A stretch of DNA of 64,000 nt from Leuctra nigra (lineage: Eukaryota > Arthropoda > Insecta > Plecoptera > Leuctridae): the NCBI GenBank assembly GCA_934045905.1, contig OW203766.1:22500309-22564308 (forward strand). The letters are read 5' to 3'. This document shows, piece after piece, positions 21,330-34,300 of the stretch. Position numbers and translations under genes: made by a program. Under the pieces are notes generated by a model. It was not told where the DNA came from. It searched no databases and was given only the letters and a program-made list of their open reading frames with translations. The first letter of the stretch is position 1, and each line of letters begins with the position of its first letter.

Positions 21330-24300
21330 ATGCAGAGACTGGCGGGATTACTGGCGGTCTGCAGCCTCCTAGTTGCAGGTAACTATAGCAACACAAAAGT
21401 AAAGAATTATAGTAGAGAAGAGTTGACGAAGATGCATGAAAGTTACATCTTTAAAGAAGAAAGTTAAGGTAATTGACGAGAACGATGTCATTCGTGGAAT
21501 CTTTGATCTGAAACGTGCTATAAAGTTTTTGTCATAAAAACTATAACTTACGAACTATCATACTATGTATTTTTGACAAAAATATTAACCTACTTAAATA
21601 CTCATCAATTACCCACCTTAATTTAAACTAGATTAAATACCAAATTAACCCAAATTAAAATGAGACGTCAATGTCAATAGTATAAAAAATTACATACACG
21701 AATTAAAAATGATCTGTGTACGTCGAATTAAATATTTTAAATCTCTTAATTTTAGTCATAATTTAGTCTAGACAGGCGTGTTATTTAATTATTAAGAACA
21801 CAAGTCGATTGTGGCTTTATTAAAATACTACGCCTTTCACTATTAGCTAACCGTTCACCTGGTATCGTGATCAGAATTCATACTTGAAGTTATTCAGCTT
21901 TGACGTTTACCCTCAGGCCTGTCAGATACTTTATATGAGAGTATTACGTTCATTTATTCTTAAACAACAGAGCTAAGAAGGGATTAGATTATAGGTTTAG
22001 TAGGGAAAGCCCAGGAAGTGTCTGCTAGTTTCGTATTGTTCCAGAAGTCCTGCTTACACTATACTGGTCAAGGTCAATTTAATAAGTCCTATGTCTCCTT
22101 CATGCTTGCTCTACCAACTGAAATTACGTGTTTTATTGATAAGTTTCCTTGTGATTATTGGATAATATTGTATTTGTAACACTCGTTCTGATTCGTGGAA
22201 TTTCTGCAAGAAGTCACTAACAACATGTTTGTCAAACTTGAGATAACACTATTATTGAATCGGCACTATAGTCGATTCTAGTCAGTCAAAAGCAAATAAC
22301 ACCTAACAGTTTCCAACAATCCCACCCATTTAATTGCAAATTATATAACTCCATAAGAGCAATTTGTCGTTCAAGAAAACTAACTATGTAGGTAACAATT
22401 AAAACTAACTATGTAGGTAACAATTGATTTCCTGTCTTGTAATGCCAACTGTATTTAAATTAAGTGACTAAGTGCATTAATTACATTAAGCTATTCAGTA
22501 CTACAGTTACGTCAATTATCTCAAAATACCATGAATAGTCAGTAACTTCTTAACATCTCATAACTAAAAAAGGGAAATTTGACATAAATATAGAAAACCT
22601 ACGATATGAATATTTAAAGTTATTTTACAATGTGAGAATTGAAGAGGTAGCAAAAATGTAGTACAGGGATAAATAAGTACATCTTCATCTATATTTTTAT
22701 ACTGTCAGTAGCAAGCAGAAAGGAGTTAAATCTGAGCTTCATTTGACATTTCGTTTGGTTTTGTTTAATTATATTGCCTGTATTTCTGTGGGTCACCAGA
22801 ATTACTGGTCCTACACTGGTTTTACAGTTTCTAGACGAATTTATTGATTTATGTGTCGGACTTTAGCAAGGCAAGCAGATATTGGATTTGGAGGTTACCC
22901 TGTTAATCCACTTTCGCCCACAAATCTGACATATAACATTGAATAAATCACAGATATGAAGGCAGTAGATCATTTCTGATAATGTAATTCAGTTAAGTGT
23001 GGAATTATCTCTCTTCGCTGGGTTCAAAACACCTCTTTCATGTAAACACTGCCAAAACAATTAATTTGATGTTGTCGAGAAACTCAAGGTCCGACAGTCT
23101 GCAATTTCAAGAATACTACAAACACATCCGTTTCAGAACAAAGGATGTCTTGAAAACAATTAGCTGGTTTACTGAGAAGGCGAGAAAATATCAAATTAAT
23201 AGTCCAGTAATTAACTTATTTGCCAATGAATACACTATATTCGAGAGTTTCGGCACTAAGATAGTAACCAAATAATATTTAGTCTTATGACAGATTAATT
23301 TTTCGATCCCTAATTAATCAATAATTTATAAGATGTCCTGCACTAAGTTCATTTCTCAAAATGGTAAATCAAGAACACACACTCCTCGAATATTCCTACA
23401 TCTAATGAATATAAATAATTAATTCCAGCATAGCAACTGACATATTATGGAGGAAAACCGGTGTAGTCCAAGCCCTACGGTGAGCAGGCCTACGCTAACC
23501 CCGACCTTTGTGGCCACTTCTTGTATGTATGTAATGTACAGTGGTGGAAAAGAGACTCTGTTATTCTGCCTCTCTCTGACTCATAACATAAACATGTTTT
23601 TGTATGGAGCAGAGAGAGACAGCCAGAACAGCTACTTTATTCCACGCTTGTACTCAGCATCTGTGTACCCCTGGCTTACCTACGGCGAGAAGACCTACAC
23701 CCACCATGACCTTCTTGTATGTTTCTAGTGAGTGATCAGCACGTGCCTGGTTGCCCTGAGCAACACGGGGAGCAGGCCTACCCGCACCCCGACCTCTGTG
23801 ACCTTCTTGTATGTTTCTAGTGAGTGCTCAGCACGTGCCTGGTTGCCCTGAGCAACACGGGGAGTAGGCCTACCCGCACCCCGACCTCTGTGACCTTCTT
23901 GTATGTTTCTAGTGAGTGCTCAGCACGTGCCTGGTTGCCCTGAGCAACACGGGGAGCAGGCCTACCCGCACCCCGACCTCTGTGACCTTCTTGTATTTTC
24001 TAGTGAGTGCTCAGCACGTGCCTGGTTGCCCTGAGCAACACGGGGAGCAGGCCTACCCGCACCCCGACCTCTGTGACCTTCTTGTATGTTTCTAGTGAGT
24101 GCTCAGCACGTGCCTGGTTGCCCTGAGCAACACGGGGAGCAGGCCTACCCGCACCCCGACCTCTGTGACCACTTCTTCAAGTGCACCAACGGGACGGTGA
24201 CTCTGGAGCAATGCGGCAACGGACTGCTCTTCGACGGCAAAGGCAACGTACACAATCACTGCAACTACAACTGGGCTGTGGATTGCGGCCCACGCAAGTT

Positions 24301-27300
24301 CGATGAGAGTACGTAGAATATTTGTATTGTCTATATAGTATGATTCACTCGATACGCAATGTCTTAAGGCCGTTTAAAAAACAATCGAATTGAATATTGT
24401 CACAGTTCCTTCAATCAATTTATTTTCATTTAACAATTTATGTCAACGACAAAATGTGGATACAATACAAAATAAGATCCAATTACAAAGTAAGGAAGGG
24501 TAAAGCAATTATGTAAGATAAAAGTGGCATTGCAAACAAATTTATATCTGAATGTAATTTAGATCACATAGTCTACCTATACCTTAACTCGTCTACGGCC
24601 ATTGTCTGCACCCCATTATGCTCCAGTCACTTACCGTTCGTGGCTTACATTGTCACGACCTCCCCCCTCAATTTAATTAAAGTAAACAAAGGAAATCTGC
24701 AGGATGCAGGAAACTTGATTACTGAACTAAGTCGAAATTTCAAAATAATTATAGTAATTTGTGTGATACTTGGTTCTTTTGATCACGCATTTTGTTAAAA
24801 ATGTAACACTTTTTGATTATTTGTTTGTTTGCGTAAGTTTAGGTAACGAATAAAAATAAAGGGTGGATTATCCTACTTCTGCCACCAAATGTAATATACA
24901 TTAATCCAATTTAATTAAGCCATTTCTGAACTGATTGCTCTTAGCCCACTGACCCGACAGCTACAGTGTAATGAAATGTAATTGCTTTTCAGTCGCACTG
25001 AGCACTCCCCACTGCCCCTACCAGTACGGAATATTCCCCGAGACCGACGCCTGCAGCACGCACTACATCAAGTGTGCCGACGGCGTCCCCTATCAGACGC
25101 CATGCGGACCCGGTCTCGCCTATGACCAACGCACTCACAGCTGCAACTGGCCCGACCTCATGCTCGAGACCTGTAATCCGGAGGGTGAGCTCAGAAAGAT
25201 CATGGCTTTTAATAGGCTTCGTCCAGGCTAGACATTGGATATGGCATACAATAACACAATTATGCGTGTCAATTGTAAACATGTAAAAAGCAAAGATATA
25301 CGATTGGACTAGTTCAACGTTTTGTTTTTAAAACTCGTCAACAGAGAAAAATCATTTAAAACAATAAAAGTAAGGGGAACAAGAGGTTATTGATTTATTC
25401 TTGTTGAATCACAGATTAAAATTAAAATTAGTTGTTTTGTTTTTATTCGCATGTTACACGTTTTTAAATGAAATGCATCACGAGAGGGTAGAAACCATAT
25501 TTTTTTTTATTTTCTCCTTAAATTGACTTCCATCCATTTTTTATAGTGTGTTACAAATAATAGCGTAATTGACGCTAGTTAATCATTTAAATCGCATACT
25601 TATTCCAAGATTTTAGTTAAATTTCAAGGGGAGTGCTTTTTGCAACTCAATAGTTTTTTGTCGGAAATTCAATATCAGTCAGTATCATAGACATCATCAA
25701 TATAGCCATAAACAGCATTGTACAATTATTTCACTGACCTATCTACTTGTATTTCTTCTCCAGCTGTTCTGGGCTTCAAGTGCCCCAGCAAGCTTCCTTC
25801 CAACTCCAACAACGCCAAGTTCTGGCCCTACCCTCGCTTCGCCATCCCCGGGGACTGCGAGCGCCTCATCACTTGCGTCAACAACTTCCCCCGACTCATC
25901 ACTTGCGGCGAGGGCAAGGTGTTCGATGACGAGAACCTCACCTGCGAGGATCCCGAGATCGTCCCCAAGTGGTAAGTACAAGCAGAGCGCCGGGAGTCCA
26001 GTTCAATCACTCGTGAGGGGAACTCAAAAACTAGTCTTTTTTACTTTTTTGCACAATAAATATGTGTAAGCACTCGCCCGTTACTGCAGTAAATCTATAA
26101 TTACATAAAAGATGCTCCCACATACAAACGTGAACTATAAAAAATATATAGAAGAAAAATAACAGTAAACAGTTATGTCCGAAATATCTACCCCTATAAG
26201 GGATGATCACTGGTGCATCCCTTAGGGGTAGAAAGTAATAGTTGATTTTTTCACCCTTTTTTATTGAAGCATAATATTTCAGGTCATAAAAGTTCTGTAT
26301 TATGTTGAACTTCTTCTCTAAGGGAAGAATATTCTCCATTTTTGTAATGGTAGCAATATCTTCCTTTTGTATTCATTTCTACAGAGTCCCTCTCTGTCAC
26401 TTAGGGAATAATTTTATTCGTTTGGTTACCCTTCCCTACTCTAAACCACCCTCGACTACCCTTATTTCTACCCTCGTATACCCTTATATAGGTACTTTGT
26501 ATCTTGCATTAACACATTGAAATGTTTTTCTATGTTCAAATATCTACTGCTAATTATTTAAAATATATATAAACTGAGCAATGCCACAAGTTTAGATGTG
26601 TATAATTGTCTTCACACAATTCAGGCATATCGTTAGTTTTAGCGCTTAGCGGCAGTAACTGTGTGAAATGAAAAAGTGAGAAAATGTATGAAAATGTAGT
26701 TTGGCATTTCTTTAGATCTCAATCCAACTAAGGGTGAAGGGTCTTGGATTTTTAGTTGTATGTGTTGAACTTTTCCGCTGACGGTTTCAACTCGAGAATA
26801 GGTTTTCTTGAGCAAACGAGGGAGAAATGACGTATGTTTATAAAGCGATGGACCGAGTTCAAGCCCGTCATAGTCCTTCCCTCTTACTAAGGTGTTTGTG
26901 CATTCCATTTGCTTTGGAAGATTTCCAACTTACAAGCATCATCGAAAAATTCGTTCTCTCCTCCATCAATTCAGCTCCCAATCATTTTTCCAATCGATAC
27001 ATCACTCACAGTCACATTCGTATACTAAAATCCTAAAAGCTCGAAGATGTGTACATCACGTTTGCTTGGAGGTATCTTCTAGGGAAACACTGCTTAGTTA
27101 GTCAGTCTATAAACTATCATGATTTTGAAACAACTGTTTTCCTGAAACTATTCTACTCGAAGGTATATAGAACGATATTATGAATATTTCATTGATTGGA
27201 ATCGAGTAAAGAGACACGCTCAGTTTCTATAGACCTTAATGTTTTATAAACAAATAAATTGTAAAGCTACGACAATTATGTTAATTGTATACTGATTCGC

Positions 27301-27633
27301 GTACATCGAGTCGCAGTCAAGTACTCGGCTTTTAGCTAACTACCTCGGTCCATGCAATATTCTCATTTCAGTCGTCGCCACGATTTCCAACATAGTAAAT
27401 TGAAGTCAATATTATAAACGAGTATTCGAATCGAACTAAAGATTATCTTTGGGGTTTCAATTTGCCTTTGGATTACTTTACAAATACTACTTACCTACTA
27501 AACTGCTGCATAAAGCAATCAGATTCCCATTCAAAATCAATTTGAGTGATTTAACTACCGATAAATTATTTACTTCGCCCCCAACTGTTCTGATAATGTG
27601 TCTATTTGTTTCAGCTCACACTACAAGAAGTAA
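21330..27633 (+). CDS. obst-E: Obstructor-E (CPAP3-E), cuticular chitin-binding protein
   Basis: Five exons: 21330-21378, 24096-24308, 24993-25184, 25764-25971 and 27615-27633. Phases are 1,1,1,2 and the product is 226 residues. Residues 1-19 form a signal peptide (MQRLAGLLAVCSLLVAVSA). Three peritrophin-A domains begin at C25, C95 and C158, and the last closes at C221. Diagnostic phrases are GLLFDGKGNVHNHCNY with WAVDCG in domain 1, and AKFWPYPRFAIPGDCERLI in domain 3, as in Drosophila obst-E. The last exon codes only for the final cysteine plus SHYKK. Family members are secreted chitin-binding components of cuticle that influence larval body shape and procuticle order. ATTAAA at 27752 may be the poly(A) signal. 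Exon 2 has tandem copies of its acceptor upstream; only the last copy (24096) leads into the full exon. Confidence 0.92.
22376..22425 (+). repeat. 25-bp tandem duplication
   Basis: Two exact copies of a unit containing AACTAACTATGTAGGTAACA lie side by side in obst-E intron 1. Confidence 0.85.
23467..23708 (+). pseudogene. obst-E: Two decayed copies of the obst-E exon 2 start
   Basis: At about 23474-23520 the sequence reads YGEQAYANPDLCGHFL, against GEQAYPHPDLCDHFF in the real exon. At about 23680-23716 it reads YGEKTYTHHDLLVCF. Both copies run into TTGTATGT rather than continuing as exon. They are diverged in sequence, so they predate the near-identical 92-bp units that follow. There is no full domain and no open reading beyond this point. 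Confidence 0.7.
23709..24167 (+). repeat. obst-E: Five-unit 92-bp tandem array carrying the obst-E exon 2 acceptor
   Basis: Units start at 23709, 23801, 23893, 23985 and 24076 (lengths 92, 92, 92, 91, 92). Each contains CTTGTATGTTTCTAG followed by the first 70 or so bases of exon 2. Acceptors precede 23729, 23821, 23913, 24004 and 24096. Only the fifth continues into the complete exon. Reading from an upstream acceptor in the frame set by exon 1 reaches a stop in or soon after the next unit, often the TAG of the next acceptor itself. Confidence 0.9.
24309..25763 (+). other. obst-E: obst-E introns 2 and 3 (flanking exon 3)
   Basis: Intron 2 is 24309-24992 (GTACGT..TTTTCAG) and intron 3 is 25185-25763 (GTGAGC..TTCTCCAG). 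Both are AT-rich and hold no repeat or coding signal that I can identify apart from exon 3 between them. Confidence 0.65.
25972..27614 (+). other. obst-E: obst-E intron 4
   Basis: Donor GTAAGT, acceptor TTTGTTTCAG. A short hairpin lies at 26187-26232 (TCTACCCCTATAAGGGATG and complement). No alternative terminal exon in the TG|C register was found. The frames at 26031-26339 and 26302-26520 look non-coding. Confidence 0.6.
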
Positions 27634-28369
27634 AGAAATTCGTCCAGCAAATCAAAATTGCAGCCAAGAAAATTGCCGAAAATTACGTTTTCTACAAAAG
27701 AGCATCCATTTTGCAGATTTTCGATATTGGATTTGAATGACACCTCTAGACATTAAAATTTTGTAAAATATAAGTTTTTTCTTGACAATTATTGCACCTG
27801 ATATTGTTGTTGATGTGTTTTACCTACCTTTCCTTAAGTATTGGATATACAGGAGTAGGTAGAGAGGCTATTATACTGGTTCGTAAATTATAGCCTCTCT
27901 AGGAGTAGGTATCAATACACCAGAAATTATAGACAGTATTTGTAAAAGTAATAATACTCTTTATAGTAAAAATATTATAAAATAGTGTAATTAAGTAATT
28001 GCATTGCAAAATAGACTGTGAAACTTTGTTCTTCAATGTTCTCAAGTCGACAGAAAGTAAAATCAACAGTAGAGTTTGTAAAGAAACTTTCATACAACTG
28101 CACCAATCAGCTGTAAGCAGCAAGTAGAAAGAAAAATTAAAATATACTTCAATTAAATTAAAAAAATATTTCACAACGGATTCTCAACGATTGGCTATAA
28201 ATCCCAAAAGATGAGAAACCAATAAATATCGGAATTAATAATTTTATCGATACCCAATCAATAATACATTCTGTAGCGATTAAAAGACTACACATAATAT
28301 TTTTTTCACATCACAATAATCAGGGTATTCTGTTTAAATATAAATTCTTTAAAATCTCATCTCTAATAA
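27634..28369. other. Convergent intergenic region between obst-E and obst-B
   Basis: It holds ATTAAA at 27752-27757 for obst-E and a hairpin at 27862-27901 (AGAGAGGCTAT..ATAGCCTCTCT), flanked by a repeated AGGAGTAGGTA. I see no clear AATAAA for obst-B on the minus strand close to its stop codon. Confidence 0.55.
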
Positions 28370-31300
28370 TTAGTTTCTGGGCCTATTGTTATTGTTGTTA
28401 TTGTTGTTATTGTTGTTGTTGTTGTTGTTATTGTTCCTCAAGGGAATGGCTCCTGCCGGCAACTGGATGTTGGGCGCATCATCGTCATCATCCTGCCGCT
28501 GTTGCGCCTGTTGCGCCTGTTGCTGTTGCTGTTGAGCTCGTGTCTGCTGATTCTGTTGCTGAGGTCTCTGTTGCTGTTGTTGTTGCTGCTGCTGCTGCTG
28601 CTGAGGTCTTTGCTGTTGCTGTTGTGGAGCTCTCTGTTGCTGTTGCTGAGGTCTCTGCTGCTGTTGCTGCTGTTGCTGTTGAGGACGGTTGCTTCTCGGA
28701 GGAGGCACGTTCGAGTTGTCCTCATCCTCGTCAGCCTCCTCTGGAGGTGGTGCTACAGTCGATGGAACCTCACAGTCATCGGTCGGCGGGACAGTGCAGT
28801 GGAGAGAGCGACGGTCGAAGACCAGCATGGCAGGACAGCGTTGGAGGCGAGGGTAACCTCCTTGGCATTGCCAGTATCGGTTGCAGGACTTGCCCAGGGG
28901 AACGTTGCCGTTCGGGTCTGTCTGGCACAGAGCTAAGAAGAAAGAAAACAAATACTTTTAAATCTGCCTGACGATAAACCCCTATTCTGTAAATGATTTC
29001 ATGTTATAAATCACATTATGTCTCTTCATTTTTGCATAAGAATAACATAACAGTGAAGTGATATCATTAAATAGTTACGTAATATACCTTTAAATACGGT
29101 TTTACAATATCCTGATATAATGCTATAGGTAAACCTAGTATTTGGCAGTCGCTATGGTTACTAACAATGGACCAGACGCTAGTGAAAACCCGAGCTCTAC
29201 TTTATTTGCTTCTTCTAAATCTTTGTTCAACTACTTCGCTAAATTCATTTATCAAAGCGATTAATCAGGAAGTTGTAGAGAATTTAATGAGGTAAAATGA
29301 GAATGGTTATACAGAGCTTTCGAGGCACGAGAGTATGCTAGGTGATTTATCTCGACTTACATTCAGCATTGTGTTTGTACGAGGATTTGTTTTTAAGAGT
29401 ACATTGCACGATTACGTATTTTACTACGATATTGTTGAAATCTATCCAGTCAGGAAATAAAGCAGACAAAACAACAGGAAAGCTATATTTGATTACAATG
29501 TTCTATTTTTATTACGAATCGATGTTCCAAATTTTCCATTAAATTGTCAGCTACTTGAGGTCAACTCAAGTTCGGTGACGTTTCGTTTCTGTCACCGTCG
29601 ACGAATATCAAAAACAGTGTTTACTTTACATTGATCAGATTCTCAAACAAGAGAATCTCCTTTATTATTCCTTGCTGTTATTCCTTGCTGTTATTCCTTG
29701 CAGTAAAAGGGTTTCCTTATAGAGGTTGAATAAGTTGAGAGACTTTTTTTCTGCAAAGAACACATTTCACGTAGCTTCAAAACAAAATAGATGTCCTCTT
29801 CTTGTTAGTTATTTGTTTTAACTCTAAGTTTTTTGGTTTCAATCTAGAAGTCAAGGTACTAGCAGAACACACTTCGCAAAAGTAAATTTACAAATACAAG
29901 TCTTGGCGAAAAGACATACTATTTCTTGTAAAAAACACTCGGACTAAAACACGTTCGTTCCTTTATATATTTTATGTAATCTTACAGATGAGTTCAGTGA
30001 GACTTATTATGATTTTTGTATGTACTGCGCTTTTTACGCATAGCATAGATCGCAGCTGACCGCAATAATATTGGAGTTGAAAAATATAGGATAAGCAAAA
30101 GCAATGCGCCGAGCTTGATTTCTTTTAATAAATTGTAATCAACACATTTGAAGGGTACGGGGAAATAACGCTATAAGTCCAATTCGGATTAAACTGAGAT
30201 AAAAGAAGTTTGATGTTGAAACTTGTATCTATCTTCCATACAAATCGCCGTTTCGATTGCCTTTATCAAGACTTAGTGGCAACATTTTCTAAAAACCGAG
30301 GGTTAATTCTGAAAGCCCCAAAAAATCACTGCAAGATTACACATATTTTTTTTTAAATGGACTTATAGCGTTCTTTCCCTGTACCCTTCATTTTCTTTTA
30401 ATGGTCAAGTTTGAATTTTTGCAGTTTTTAATGTGCGTAAATGAATTTAAAATTAGCATGATCCTTTCTCTTTTGGCATATTATTACCAAGTCGTATTGG
30501 AATTGCATTGTACTCACGATGTTTCTGGCATCCCTCGACGTTCTCGGGCCAGTCGCACGAATGTTTGTTCTCGTTGTAGAGAAGTCCGCCGATGCAGAGT
30601 TGCTCCGTGGCTGTTCCGTTCCAGCACGTCCAGTACCTCGTGCAGGACGTCTCGTGCCCGAAGATGCCGTACAGCCAATCACAGTGCTCGGTGGAGATCG
30701 GGGGATCTAAACATTCATCATTCGTCAACACTTCAACTTTATGGCAGTTTATTTGATTGCAGTTTGCTAAAAGGTTTAGAATATCATTGTTCTGCTAAAT
30801 TTTAAATAGTTGATTGCCAACAACAACCAATGGAATTCCTTGAATGACCATTTAAACTGTACCAATTGTTTTAACAGAGTTTTGAAAACCGACCCTAAAT
30901 AGTAATATTTTCAGTTTTAAGTCAGAGTTAATTTTACTAAGGGCCGGTTGTATATTCCCCAATAAAGTAAAATAAAGTCCACTTTAGCCTAAAGTGAACT
31001 TTAGTTGGTCATTGTCTGTTGCCTTGGTAACCGATAACTTAAAATTAATTAACTTCAAAGAAATGGCTTTATATATTATGTCCTAAAATAGAATTTAATT
31101 GAAAGTTACTTAAAAGATTTGGCGGAAAATGTCATAGGAGTTTCCATAATTTGAAATTGCTTGTTTTTCGAAATTCGTTTATAATGTAAAAAAATTGGAA
31201 AGCTGTGTATGAAGGGATTATGTAGCTATTTTGTAGTAATTGATTTCAGTTTCAAATGAGAGTTCTGCTTCTTCTTTTCAGCATCACTAATCCATTCACA

Positions 31301-34300
31301 ATAGACAAAATGTAATTGATATTCTCGTAGCAAAAACACAGTGCATTTTATGAAGAGATGACTTTTATTTTTATTTTGGGTTTTTGCCATGAGGACAAAA
31401 CCTTGTCTGCCTCTTCGTCGTTTTGTTCATGTAATTAGAAGCTCTCAGTTAATCAGAAAAATAAGTAAAAAACGTCTTGTCGTTTTCCTTCAAATTTCTG
31501 ACCTTTCTAAAATTCTAAATTTGAATTTATAAAATGGCTGGCTTTGTGCCACAGAGCAGAAAACAAATGGAATAAACAACTATCTATAGAGGAGTAATCG
31601 ATATGTCTTTTTTCTGTCTAAAATGCCAATGCCATTGTTGTTGCAACATCTTGGATAAGTAAACTGATTCATGTTATAGTCATCTTCTTCCACTACCGGC
31701 TGCATCCTTCTTTGCAGAATGCTGTATAGCAAACTTGATCTTTGTGTAGAGGAAATGCTATAAACATGTGATGCACAACCTTTTCATCAGAAGGGCAAAT
31801 CTTGTTTGCGTATCGCACATGGACATTAGTGTCGTGGATAATGATATGAATTTTCTCACAGGATTGACATTTTAAGTATTTTAAAATTTATGAAATAGGA
31901 ACAAAACATTGGTTTCTCTCCACTACAAATTGTGGGAACGATACAAGGAATATTTGTTGACTGTGAGCACTTAATTTGAAAAATGTCGGCTAAAAAAGCC
32001 GGTTTACGGGCACGGTTCACGTTCAGCCGGTTCAGCCGGTTCACGTTTCACGGGCACGTGAAATTTCGGCTAAATATACCCTCAGTCACGCAGGTTGATT
32101 TTTGAATTTTTGACACAATATAAAACGAATTTGGGGCAATGAAATGGTCAATTTTGCTTTAAAAGTGTTGGAATAACAATTTTATGTTTGTAAATAATTG
32201 TAATGTTTAACTTTTAAAACATTTCCCTACTAGGTATACCTTAACTGTTTTTTCTTTTACCCAACATTAGAAATAAATTAAATAAAAATCCATTTCATTT
32301 CGTTTTTTTTTTTACTTTGATTGACATTTTAAGTATTTTAAAATTTATGAAATAGGAACAAAACAAAAAATCTAAATTAAGTCTTAATTTTGACTGGAAT
32401 GCTGGCACAAACGTGACCTTTATTTCGATGGTGAAAGGGACAAAAGACTTGGCGGGCCTCGGTTTGTGTATCACTGCACCAAACAGTATACAATCTTCTT
32501 CAACTCACTGGCATATTGTTGGTCCTCGCAGTAGTTGGACCTCCAGGGGTAGTCACAGCCTTCTGTGACTCCACGGTGGTGTCCGGCGAAGACGAGGCCG
32601 TTGGGGCAGTCGTAGAGTTCGGGCTCCCCGTTGACGCACTCCCAGTAGCGGTCGCAGTAGGTCACATCGGCGACCACGCGGCTTTTGGTCTTGCAAGGAT
32701 CTTCCTGGTTCTTCGCATTTTTCTGTGCGCTCACTGTTGGAAGAGAGATTCAAACATTTAGTTGCATTCGAGGCATAAACAATTCATTTTACTCGTTCAT
32801 AAAAGCACGAGTTTGCATCAGCACTGCGATCGTATAACTTGACCCGACAAACGATCGACAACTCTTATGAGAGATTAGCATTGACTCAACTTTGTAATCG
32901 ATCGACTATGACGTGTCAATGTTATTCTCCCATAAGAGATGTCGATCGACTGTTGACAAAAGTTATACGATCCCAGTGCAGAATGTTTTGAATTTCAGAA
33001 CATTGGAAACTATGCCAACTTCAAATATATATGGGGCTGTCAGAAGCAAAACAAGATAAGTCACTTCTGCCATCACTTCAGTAATCAAGGACTTTTAACA
33101 GATTTGGAATTGTACATTCCTGTGATTTTAATGTTCTTCAGGGATTTATCTTTTCATCTTTATTTATTTTTTGTTATCTTAGTTTCTCATTGTTGTACTA
33201 AATGCTATTCCAATCAATTATAACCCAAGCAGCTTCTGAAGGGACTTAGCTTGTTTGCTTTCTGAGAGGCCCAAATGTTGATCATAGCTTATAATTTTGA
33301 GTAATTGTCGTATACTCAAATTTGCTTCTGCCATTTAAATGACAATTCGTTTAGGAAGAAGCAATTCAATGTTCCTTCACTGCACTTTTAGTCAAAATCA
33401 CGGTGGTCAAAATGTAAGCTATGAAAGTTTATTCTAGGTTATTTGTAGAAACCGACGAGTTTCCAGAAACCTAATATTATGTTTCATTATACCATGAGCT
33501 ATTCAATATTGATACTATTGGCTATATACACAAAGCCTATATGTAAATGTAGGAAAACGCAATGTTTGAAGTTAGCAGAGAATTACGTATTTGTAGTTCA
33601 AATGCATATTTTAGTAATAATATGTTAGTTGATTAGGTTTAGTTGATAAGGTCACTTTTTCTCGTGTTGGTCATTCAATTTATGTACGATTTATGTATGT
33701 ATGCAGTTTTTTCTATTATTTGTCATAAACGAAGGTATAAACGGTTTACAACGGTTACTTGACTTCTATTCTGTTTCTAAGACCGATGTATAATTTATTG
33801 TATTCATGATGATAAGCTACACGCAAAACCTTCTGATCGATCAGGATTTGTAAAATAGCAAAGTAAGAGGATCTTAGGTCAGAGAAAAATTTCTCATTAT
33901 ATTGTGTTTTTTAAGACTTTAAACATCACGATTTATAAGTAATTTATGCGCCAGTTCTTTGTTTGAGAGCATTGTGAAAGCTAAGATTGAATACTAAAGA
34001 AAAATGTCAAGTTAATTTATGATCTAGATGACTTGTCAATCTTTGACATCTGTATGTAAGAATACACAAGATGAAGGCGAAAGTTTTTTACATAATTAAT
34101 TTGTCTAAAATCATGAAACGATTTTGATTTGCCAAACGCATTTATGTTGTTTCTTGAGCGAGGGCGGGAGAACTAAACTAGAAGTCACGATTTACTTAAT
34201 GAAATGAAATGTTGTGAGACTTGGGTGAGGCAAGGAGAAAACTGAACTGTGAAAAACAGTTGTATAGTTTCAATTCGTAAGATTAATTACATTTAAACAC

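Larger units (their letters stand above)
21379..24095 (+). other. obst-E: obst-E intron 1
   Basis: Donor GTAACT at 21379. It is mostly AT-rich with a 25-bp direct duplication near 22376-22425. The frame at 22997-23275 shows no family signal. The last 630 bases hold two decayed and four intact upstream copies of the exon 2 start. Confidence 0.7.

Noticed and set aside
23709..24167. CRISPR-like regular repeats
   Set aside because: The 92-bp units are contiguous with no unique spacers, lie in a eukaryotic intron, and each is a copy of an exon start.
28502..28971. Plus-strand frames rich in leucine or alanine/valine opposite obst-B
   Set aside because: They are antisense readings of the obst-B glutamine codons. 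The minus-strand frame carries the conserved chitin-binding domain.
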